Assembly (NCBI GenBank): GCA_034434015.1
Contig: DAOUAB010000252.1
Coordinates: 1 to 10,066 of the forward strand
From: SpSt-583 sp034434015
GTDB lineage: Bacteria > Chloroflexota > Anaerolineae > Anaerolineales > UBA6663
Direction of reading: 5' to 3'
DNA length: 10,066 bases
Shown in pieces: positions 1 through 4,934 of the stretch. A program made the translations under genes and the position numbers. The notes under the pieces were generated by a model that was not told the DNA's origin, did not search any database, and was given only the letters and a program-made list of their open reading frames with translations. The number at the start of each line of letters is the position of its first letter. Within the stretch, counting starts at the first letter, position 1.

Positions 1-1049
1 CTGACTACGACGCGCTGATCACCGATTACTTATCACGCCTCGATCAGCCGCATGCCCTCCCTGCCCCCCTGCGCCTCACGGCCTACCCCGTCCAGGCCCT
101 GCGCTACGGCGAGAACCCGCACCAGGCCGCGGCCCTGTACGCTTTCGAGCCGGGCGTCGGCCCGCTGGGCGGCGCGGTGTTGCAGGGCAAGGAGCTGAGC
201 TACAACAACCTGCTGGACCTGGATGCGGCCTGGCGCTGCGCGGCCGCTTACGCGGAGCCGGCGATCTGCATCGTCAAGCACCTCTCGCCGTGCGGGGTCG
301 CGTCCGCCGGCAGGCTGGCGGATGCCTATCGCGCCGCGTTCGAGTGCGACCCGCGTTCGGCCTTCGGCGGCGTCATCGCCAGCAACCGCCCGTTCGACGG
401 AGCGACGGCGGCGGCGCTGGGCGACCTGTTCGTGGAGTGCCTGGCAGCGCCCGGTTTCACGCCCGAGGCGCGCGAGGCGCTGGCCCGGAAGAAGAACTGC
501 CGCCTGCTGGACATGCCCGGCCTGGAGATCCAGCCGCGCTTTGAGCTGCGGTCGATCACACGTGGACTGCTGAAGCAGGAGGTGGATTTTGGGGACCCTG
601 CGGCAACCGGAGGCGGGTGGAGGGTCGTCTCGCAGCGCCCGCCGACCGAGGCCGAGTGGGCGGCGCTGCGCTTTGCGTGGGTGGCCTGCCAGTACGTCAA
701 GTCCAACGCCATTGTCCTGGCGCGCCTCTTCCCCTCGCCCGCCAACGCGGCCGGCGGGGAAGATCGCGGCGTCGCCACGCTCGGCACTGTCGGCATTGGC
801 GGCGGCCAGCCCAACCGCGTGGATTCCGTGCGGATCGCGGCCGAGCGCGCCGGCGAGAAGGCGCGCGGGGCGGTGATGGCCTCGGACGCCTTCTTCCCGT
901 TCCCGGACTCGGTCGAGGCGGCGGCCCAGGCCGGCGTCACGGCGGTCGTCCACCCGGGCGGCTCGCTGCGCGACGCCGAGTCGCTCGCCGTCGCCGACGC
1001 GGCCGGGATGGCCATGGTCGTCACCGGCGTCCGTCATTTCCGGCATTAG
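1..1049 (+). CDS. purH: Bifunctional purine biosynthesis protein PurH, 3' part (AICAR transformylase domain), 5' truncated by window edge
   Basis: The reading frame is open from position 3 to the TAG at 1047-1049 and gives 348 residues. PurH transfers a formyl group from 10-formyl-THF to AICAR and then cyclises FAICAR to IMP, the last two steps of de novo purine synthesis in the cytosol. Visible family motifs, in order: RYGENPHQ (positions 105-128), LQGKELSYNN, the active-site Lys-His pair in VKHLSPCGVA (Lys codon 276-278, His 279-281), SAFGGVIASNR, VKSNAIVLAR, VGIGGGQPNRVDSV, PGGSLRD and the terminal MVVTGVRHFRH. The N-terminal MGS-like IMP cyclohydrolase domain, about 190 residues in the family, would lie upstream of the window. 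The usual Asn of KHxNPCG is Ser here. About 17 extra residues sit between VLAR and VGIGGGQ. guaB, the next enzyme on the GMP branch, follows on the same strand after about 495 bp. Identification is very secure; the true start cannot be seen. Confidence 0.97.
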   Translation, partial: DYDALITDYLSRLDQPHALPAPLRLTAYPVQALRYGENPHQAAALYAFEPGVGPLGGAVLQGKELSYNNLLDLDAAWRCAAAYAEPAICIVKHLSPCGVASAGRLADAYRAAFECDPRSAFGGVIASNRPFDGATAAALGDLFVECLAAPGFTPEAREALARKKNCRLLDMPGLEIQPRFELRSITRGLLKQEVDFGDPAATGGGWRVVSQRPPTEAEWAALRFAWVACQYVKSNAIVLARLFPSPANAAGGEDRGVATLGTVGIGGGQPNRVDSVRIAAERAGEKARGAVMASDAFFPFPDSVEAAAQAGVTAVVHPGGSLRDAESLAVADAAGMAMVVTGVRHFRH

Positions 1050-1088
1050 GGGGTCGTTTTTCGATTTTTGTGTCATTCCCCACCAGCC

Positions 1089-1110
1089 GGGGCGCACGGC
1101 CGTGCGCCCC
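1089..1110. repeat. Perfect 22-bp palindrome downstream of purH
   Basis: The half-site GGGGCGCACGG is followed directly by its exact reverse complement, so all 22 bases are symmetrical. It begins 39 bp after the purH stop. As RNA it could fold into a hairpin with a 9-bp stem and a GGCC loop. No U-tract follows (the next bases are AACGCTTTACAC), so it is a poor fit to a factor-independent terminator. T-rich runs at 1057-1069 lie before it, not after. It resembles the small GC-rich palindromic repeats scattered through many Chloroflexota genomes, but copy number cannot be judged from one window. Confidence 0.6.
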
Positions 1111-1173
1111 AACGCTTTACACAGGCATCGGGATACGGCCCATTAGAGCGATTGCCGATTTGGTTTACGGCCT

Positions 1174-1243
1174 GTCATTCCGGCGAAGGCCGGAATCCGG
1201 CGAATTTGGACGGGACCTGGACCCCGGCTTGCGCCGGGGTGAC
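1174..1243. repeat. Paired-hairpin palindromic intergenic repeat (REP/MITE-like, no coding capacity)
   Basis: Two short perfect hairpins face each other. The left one has stem ATTCCGGC / GCCGGAAT (1177-1184 and 1189-1196, loop GAAG). The right one has stem ACCCCGGC / GCCGGGGT (1221-1228 and 1233-1240, loop TTGC). The outer arms form an imperfect inverted repeat running from GTCA (1174-1177) to TGAC (1240-1243). Where the arms differ (TT..AA versus CC..GG), both strands of each hairpin differ together, so both stems stay paired. This is the layout of the widespread GTCATTCC...GGAATCC type of interspersed palindromic repeat seen in many bacteria. The 70-bp unit has no open reading frame. A second TGTCATTCC at 1071-1079 may be a remnant of another copy. 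Confidence 0.7.
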
Positions 1244-1351
1244 GTCAACGCAAGCGGAATTCGGTATAGAGCAGCTTCCAGGCGGTGCGGCGGCCATCGA
1301 GTTCAGGCGCACGCTCCCGGTCTACAGGCGCGGCCGCGTCCCGCAGGCGGC

Positions 1352-1369
1352 GCGACCAACGCGACCAAC
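1352..1369. repeat. Tandem duplication of a 9-bp unit
   Basis: GCGACCAAC occurs twice back to back (1352-1360 and 1361-1369), immediately before the 1369-1394 hairpin and about 50 bp upstream of the guaB -10 box. It could be a slippage product or a pair of direct-repeat protein-binding sites. Nothing in the sequence distinguishes these. Confidence 0.4.
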
Positions 1370-1394
1370 GCCCGGCGCCTGACAACGCCGGGCG
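1369..1394. repeat. 9-bp stem hairpin just upstream of the guaB -10 box
   Basis: CGCCCGGCG (1369-1377) and CGCCGGGCG (1386-1394) are exact reverse complements around an 8-base loop, CCTGACAA. The hairpin ends 23 bp before the TATAAT at 1418-1423, so its right arm lies near where a -35 element or a regulator would bind. No T-tract follows, so it is not a good intrinsic terminator for transcription from purH. It may be an operator-like inverted repeat or part of the repetitive intergenic DNA. Confidence 0.45.
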
Positions 1395-1417
1395 CCGCGC
1401 ACAGCCGCGCCCTGCGC

Positions 1418-1423
1418 TATAAT
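1418..1423 (+). promoter_or_regulatory. Probable -10 box of the guaB promoter
   Basis: A perfect TATAAT lies in otherwise very GC-rich DNA, followed by CTTTTT. No recognisable -35 hexamer stands 16-18 bp upstream (the bases there are GCGCC-rich), so recognition may be weak or activator-dependent. A start near 1430 would give a guaB leader of about 115 nt, long enough to include the stem-loop at 1493-1519. The assignment rests on the -10 match and position only. Confidence 0.55.
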
Positions 1424-1492
1424 CTTTTTATGAGACACGCGAGCGGCCCCCACCCAGCGCAGCCCGGCCCCGACGGCCCTGTGAACGACCCC

Positions 1493-1532
1493 GCACCCGG
1501 CTCTTCCACAGCCGGGTGCGTTTGCATTTGCC
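1493..1532 (+). terminator. Terminator-like stem-loop in the guaB leader (possible attenuator)
   Basis: GCACCCGGCT (1493-1502) pairs perfectly with AGCCGGGTGC (1510-1519) across the 7-base loop CTTCCAC. A broken U-rich stretch follows, with TTT at 1521-1523 and again at 1527-1529. The stem ends 25 nt before the guaB start codon, downstream of the likely promoter and just upstream of the Shine-Dalgarno, which it does not cover. It may be a leaky terminator or attenuator, an mRNA-stabilising hairpin, or a terminator left from an upstream transcript. The interrupted U-tract makes strong termination uncertain. No purine-riboswitch-like core was recognised upstream. Confidence 0.5.
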
Positions 1533-1533
1533 T

Positions 1534-1538
1534 GGAGG
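1534..1538 (+). promoter_or_regulatory. Shine-Dalgarno site of guaB
   Basis: GGAGG lies 6 nt before the ATG at 1545, a near-ideal match to the 16S rRNA tail with good spacing. It fixes the guaB start and argues against other in-frame starts. Confidence 0.85.
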
Positions 1539-1544
1539 CTTCAC

Positions 1545-3026
1545 ATGAACGAGAAACTTTTCGACACCTTTGAGGCGCTCACCTTTGACGATGTCCTGGT
1601 GGTCCCGGGCTACAGCGAGGTGCTGCCGGACCAGGTGGACGTGCGGGCGCGCCTGGCCGACGGCCTGTGCCTGAACGTGCCGATCCTGTCGGCCGCCATG
1701 GACACCGTCACCGAGGCGCGGCTGGCCATCGCCCTGGCGCGCGAGGGCGGGCTGGGGATCATCCACCGCAACATGTCCCCCGAGGCCCAGGCCAGAGAGG
1801 TGGAGAAGGTCAAACGCTCCGAGTCGGGCATGATCGTGGACCCGATCACGCTGGCGCCGACGGCCACGCTCAAGGAGGCCGAGCAGATCATGGAGCAATT
1901 CCGCATCAGCGGCGTGCCCATCGTCGCGCCGGAGAGCGGCCAGCTGCTCGGCATCCTGACCAACCGCGACACGCGCTTCATGTCCGAGGAAGACCTGCGG
2001 CGCCCGATCCGCGAGCTGATGACCGACCACGACCTGGTGACGGCCCCGGTCGGCACGACCCTGGCGGAGGCGCAGCAAATCCTCCAACAACACCGCATCG
2101 AAAAGCTGCCGCTGGTGGACGAGGCCGGCCGGCTCCAGGGCCTGATCACGGTCAAGGACATTCAGAAGAAGCGCGACTACCCCAACGCCGCCACGGACGC
2201 GCGCGGACGCCTGCTGGCCGGCGCGGCGGTGGGCGTGGGCGCCGACCTGGAGCAGCGCGTGGAGCAGCTGGTGGCGCGCGGGGTGGACCTGGTCGCCGTG
2301 GACACCGCCCACGGTCATTCCGCCGGCGTCGTGCGGGCCGTGCAGCGCATCAAGGCCGGGTGGCCGAAGCTCCCGGTGATGGCCGGCAACGTCGTCACGG
2401 CCGAGGGCACGCTGGCCCTGATCGCGGCCGGCGCCGACATCGTCAAGGTCGGCGTGGGCGCCGGCTCCATCTGCACCACACGCATCATCGCCGGCGCCGG
2501 CATGCCGCAGATGACGGCCATCGCCGAGTGCGCGCGCGCCGCCCGCTCGAAAGGCGTGCCCGTCGTGGCCGACGGCGGCATCAAGTACAGCGGCGATGTG
2601 GTTAAGGCGATTGTGGCCGGGGCCGAGGTCGTGATGCTGGGCGGGCTGCTGGCCGGGCTGGACGAAGCGCCGGGCGAAGTGGTGCTGTACGAGGGCCGGC
2701 GCTACAAGGAGTATCGCGGCATGGGCAGCCTGGGCGCCATGCAGGGCTTCGGACGCGACCGCTACGGCAGCGGCCAGGGGCGCAGCAACAAGCTGGTGCC
2801 GGAGGGTGTGGAGGGGCTCGTGCCGTACAAGGGCACGCTGCGCGACGCCGTCTACCAGCTCGTCGGCGGTCTGCGCTCCGGCATGGGCTACGCCGGGGCC
2901 GCGTCGCTGGACGACCTGCGCACCCGCACCCGGCTCACGCGCATCACGCACGCCGGCCTCATCGAGAGCCACCCGCACAGCGTGATGATCACGCGCGAGG
3001 CCCCCAACTACCAGCGCGGCCAGTGA
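1545..3026 (+). CDS. guaB: Inosine-5'-monophosphate dehydrogenase
   Basis: This is a complete 493-residue protein of normal family length. It oxidises IMP to XMP with NAD+, the rate-limiting step to GMP, and acts as a cytosolic tetramer. The TIM barrel opens with LTFDDVLVVPGYSEV (residues 12-26) and SAAMDTVTE. Two CBS domains are inserted at about residues 97-213. The barrel resumes with DTAHGHS (253-259), then the K+-binding and catalytic loop GVGAGSICTT with nucleophile Cys310, then the IMP phosphate-binding DGGIKYSGD (343-351). The mobile flap carries the Arg406-Tyr407 pair in DRYGSGQG and KLVPEGVEG. In the loop, Ala306 replaces the common Pro of GxGPGSIC, a mild deviation. The start is set by ATG with GGAGG 6 nt upstream. 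A TATAAT and a leader hairpin lie upstream, so the gene is probably transcribed separately from purH. It converges on the gene at 3042, with the two stops 15 bp apart. Confidence 0.98.
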   Translation: MNEKLFDTFEALTFDDVLVVPGYSEVLPDQVDVRARLADGLCLNVPILSAAMDTVTEARLAIALAREGGLGIIHRNMSPEAQAREVEKVKRSESGMIVDPITLAPTATLKEAEQIMEQFRISGVPIVAPESGQLLGILTNRDTRFMSEEDLRRPIRELMTDHDLVTAPVGTTLAEAQQILQQHRIEKLPLVDEAGRLQGLITVKDIQKKRDYPNAATDARGRLLAGAAVGVGADLEQRVEQLVARGVDLVAVDTAHGHSAGVVRAVQRIKAGWPKLPVMAGNVVTAEGTLALIAAGADIVKVGVGAGSICTTRIIAGAGMPQMTAIAECARAARSKGVPVVADGGIKYSGDVVKAIVAGAEVVMLGGLLAGLDEAPGEVVLYEGRRYKEYRGMGSLGAMQGFGRDRYGSGQGRSNKLVPEGVEGLVPYKGTLRDAVYQLVGGLRSGMGYAGAASLDDLRTRTRLTRITHAGLIESHPHSVMITREAPNYQRGQ

Positions 3027-3035
3027 CGGCCGTCA
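3024..3035. repeat. 12-bp perfect palindrome at the guaB stop codon
   Basis: TGACGGCCGTCA starts with the guaB TGA and fills most of the 15-bp gap between the convergent stops. It is too short and lacks a T-tract, so it is not a convincing bidirectional terminator. No other terminator-like element lies in the gap. Confidence 0.35.
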
Positions 3036-3041
3036 GCCCGA

Positions 3042-4724
3042 TCAATAGGCCCGGAGCCGGGCGCGCGGCGGGGGCCCCAGCAGCGCCCGGCGCCAGTTGT
3101 TGGGGGCGATGGCGACGGTGGTGGTCAGCGAGACGATGTCACTCGCCGATGCGTCCGTCAGTGACGTGAAAGTCAGAGTGACCACGTGTGTGCCGCCGGG
3201 CAGCGCCCCGCTCGGGATATCCACCTGCACCACGATCGGCACGCCGGCCCCCGGCGCCAGGCCGGTCACCGAGGTTAACGAGATCGTCGTCACGAAAGCG
3301 CCCGCCGTGTTCACGGTGATGGTATAGCTGTCGGTCGCGTTGCCCGTGTTCGTGACCAGGATCGTGTACGTGACCACGCTGCCCGCCGTCGCTGTGATCG
3401 CCGTCGTGTCCGGCGCGGCCTGCACACCGATCGTCTGATTCACGGTCGTGTCGAGGGTCGCCGCGGCGAACAGGTTGCTGTCGCCCTGCGACGTGACCGT
3501 CACGACGGTCGTGCCGACGACGCCGGCCAACGCATCGGCCGGGACGGTGACCGAGACCGTCAGCGCCGTGCTCAGGCCGCCGCCCAGGTTCAGGATCGGG
3601 TCCGGGTCGGCCACGGCCGTAAACGTCGTGCCGAGCGTCACCGTGAACGAGTCGGTCGAGGTGCCGGTGTTGGTCACCGCCAGCGTGTAGGTGACCACCT
3701 GGGCCGGGTCGCCGGCCCCGGCCGCCGAGGTCGGGTGGATGACCACGCCGAAGGCCGGCGGCAGTGTGCTGGTCGGCGTGGCGGTGCTCGTCGTGGTCGG
3801 CGTGGTCGTGACCGTGGCCGTGCCCGTCGCCGTGGCCGAGCCGGTCGGCGTTACCGTCAGCGTGGTCGTGGCCGTGCGCGTGCCGGTCACGGTCGAGGTG
3901 CGCGTGATCGTCGGCGTCATCGAGCGCGTGGGCGTGCGCGTGATGGTGTAGGTGGGCGTCGCGGTCCGCGTCCGGCTGGCGGTCGGCCCGGGCGTGGAGG
4001 TGCGGGTGCGCGTCGAGGTCGGGCGCACCGTCCGCGTGAAGGTCGCGGTGACGGTCGGCGTGCGCGTGATGGTGCCGGTGGTGGTGGCGGTGGGCGTCGG
4101 CGGGGTCGGCGGCGCGCTGTCATCCCAGCCGAAGTTGATGTCCTCGGCCAGGACGCCGGCCGCCACGTTGACCGTCTGGCCGGCGCGGCTCTGCGCGTCG
4201 ACGGCGGTCGGGTAGGTCCAGACGCCGGTGCCGAGCGCCGGGTTGGACTCGACCTCCACCGACAGGCAGTACAGGCCCGGGCTGAGATCTTCAAAGCGGA
4301 AGCTGCCGTCCGGCCCGGTGACGGCCACGGCCTGGCCGGAGGCCGGGCACTGTCCGGCGCCGATCTTCACCGTCACCCCGCCAAACCCGGGCTCGTCCGC
4401 CTCCCGCTGGCCGTTGCCGCGAAAGCGCCCGGTAGCGTCGAGCACGCAGGCTTCGGTGCTCTCGCCGCCCGGCGGGCACACGTCCCGCCAGACCCGGCCG
4501 GACACGCCCCCGGTGACCGGCGGCAACGTCGGCGTGAGCGGGATCGGGGTCAGCGTGGCCGTCAGCGGCGCCAGCGTCGGCGCAACGGTCGGGACCGGCT
4601 CCAGGCCAAACGCGGCCGACATCAGCGTCGGCCCCAGGGCGACGACGGCAACCACACCGCACAGCAAGCCGCCGCCCACCAACACCGCGATCGGCAACCA
4701 GTTTCTGAGGGATGAAGTCCGCAT
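3042..4724 (-). CDS. Exported, probably membrane-anchored surface protein: SdrD_B-like domain, Thr/Pro/Arg repeat linker, two C-terminal beta-sandwich repeats
   Basis: This 560-residue protein has an exported, modular look. Residues 1-9 carry Arg, and residues 10-38 are hydrophobic (an uncleaved anchor, or a signal peptide with possible cleavage after SAA at 36-38). Residues 42-70 are a Pro/Thr linker. Residues about 73-200 resemble an SdrD_B/Cna-B-type domain: GRVWRDVC, GNGQREADEPGFGGVTV, then DGSFRFEDLSPGLYCLSV. Cys 83, 93, 126 and 153 could form disulfides. Residues 203-323 are a Thr/Pro/Arg low-complexity spacer. Two related repeats follow, about 326-428 and 432-540, sharing VVTYTLAVTNTGTSTDS / VVTYTILVTNTGNATDS; they resemble NEW3/CARDB-like adhesion or spacer folds. 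There is no LPXTG or C-terminal membrane segment, and the tail is basic. The ATG at 4722-4724 has AAGGAT 8 nt upstream. The ligand and function are unknown; a role as a cell-envelope protein is an inference from architecture. Confidence 0.88.
   Translation of the reverse strand: MRTSSLRNWLPIAVLVGGGLLCGVVAVVALGPTLMSAAFGLEPVPTVAPTLAPLTATLTPIPLTPTLPPVTGGVSGRVWRDVCPPGGESTEACVLDATGRFRGNGQREADEPGFGGVTVKIGAGQCPASGQAVAVTGPDGSFRFEDLSPGLYCLSVEVESNPALGTGVWTYPTAVDAQSRAGQTVNVAAGVLAEDINFGWDDSAPPTPPTPTATTTGTITRTPTVTATFTRTVRPTSTRTRTSTPGPTASRTRTATPTYTITRTPTRSMTPTITRTSTVTGTRTATTTLTVTPTGSATATGTATVTTTPTTTSTATPTSTLPPAFGVVIHPTSAAGAGDPAQVVTYTLAVTNTGTSTDSFTVTLGTTFTAVADPDPILNLGGGLSTALTVSVTVPADALAGVVGTTVVTVTSQGDSNLFAAATLDTTVNQTIGVQAAPDTTAITATAGSVVTYTILVTNTGNATDSYTITVNTAGAFVTTISLTSVTGLAPGAGVPIVVQVDIPSGALPGGTHVVTLTFTSLTDASASDIVSLTTTVAIAPNNWRRALLGPPPRARLRAY
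3756..4118 (-). repeat. Thr/Pro/Arg low-complexity repeat region inside the surface protein gene
   Basis: These bases encode residues 203-323. About half the residues are Thr, with frequent Pro and periodic Arg (for example TRTPT, TRTRTST, TATPT). At the DNA level GTGCGCGTGATGGT recurs exactly, near 3934 and 4061, so the tract is likely to vary in length by slippage or recombination. A Thr-rich spacer of this kind is typical of cell-surface stalks and could be O-glycosylated. That function is inferred; no sequence signal proves it. Confidence 0.75.
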
Positions 4725-4732
4725 GACCCGCG

Positions 4733-4738
4733 ATCCTT
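4733..4738 (-). promoter_or_regulatory. Shine-Dalgarno site of the surface protein gene
   Basis: On the minus strand AAGGAT lies 8 nt before the ATG at 4722-4724. This supports that start, which also places the hydrophobic export segment right at the N-terminus. Confidence 0.6.
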
Positions 4739-4763
4739 ATGACCATTCCCGGATGACGGCCTT

Positions 4764-4769
4764 ATCTTA
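4764..4769 (-). promoter_or_regulatory. Candidate -10 box for the surface protein gene
   Basis: TAAGAT on the minus strand matches TATAAT at four of six positions and lies about 40 bp upstream of the ATG in a locally AT-richer stretch. No good -35 hexamer is seen at standard spacing. The 210-bp gap to the helicase gene would allow an independent promoter, but this assignment is weak. Confidence 0.3.
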
Positions 4770-4861
4770 CTCCGAAACCCGAATCGCGCCACACGGCCAT
4801 AATCCCTGTTGTCGTCCTCTCATTTGTGGGGAGATGGCGGGCGGTGCGCCGTTCTCAGGCG

Positions 4862-4890
4862 GGGACTGCGGCGCGCAGGGGGACAGTCCC
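4862..4890 (-). repeat. Inverted repeat downstream of the helicase gene
   Basis: GGGACTG (4862-4868) and CAGTCCC (4884-4890) form a 7-bp stem around a 15-base GC-rich loop, 44 bp past the helicase stop on the minus strand. No T-tract follows on either strand, so it is a weak candidate for an intrinsic terminator. The rest of the 4725-4934 intergenic region shows no gene and no other clear signal beyond the promoter candidates listed. Confidence 0.35.
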
Positions 4891-4934
4891 ACTCGCGCCT
4901 GGGGGCCATCCAGAGATTCTGGCCGGGCTGGCGC

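Noticed and set aside
33..1112. Open frame of 359 codons on the minus strand opposite purH
   Set aside because: Antisense shadow of purH with Arg/Gly-rich composition and no family resemblance.
1089..1394. CRISPR array or tandem-repeat locus
   Set aside because: The repeats are different palindromes with no regular spacing and no shared repeat unit.
1050..1430. Short plus-strand frames in the purH-guaB gap (such as 1068-1382)
   Set aside because: They run through palindromic repeats and have no Shine-Dalgarno or family similarity; non-coding repeat DNA is the better reading.
1430..1544. Known purine or PreQ1 riboswitch upstream of guaB
   Set aside because: No conserved core or pseudoknot sequences were seen; only one strong hairpin is evident.
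1428..2978. Open frame of 516 codons on the minus strand opposite guaB
   Set aside because: Antisense shadow of guaB, His/Arg/Gly-rich with no recognisable motif and no ribosome binding site. Codon bias explains it.
3060..4700. Surface protein gene as a lipoprotein (Cys22 in the hydrophobic segment)
   Set aside because: The residues before Cys22 (Gly-Leu-Leu) do not fit a lipobox, and the Cys sits in the middle of the membrane segment.
3735..4715. Plus-strand open frames opposite the surface protein gene
   Set aside because: They are Arg/Gly- or Val-rich mirrors of the Thr/Pro repeat, without start signals or motifs.
4862..4890. Intrinsic terminator of the helicase gene
   Set aside because: The 7-bp stem has a long 15-base loop and no T-tract on the relevant strand.
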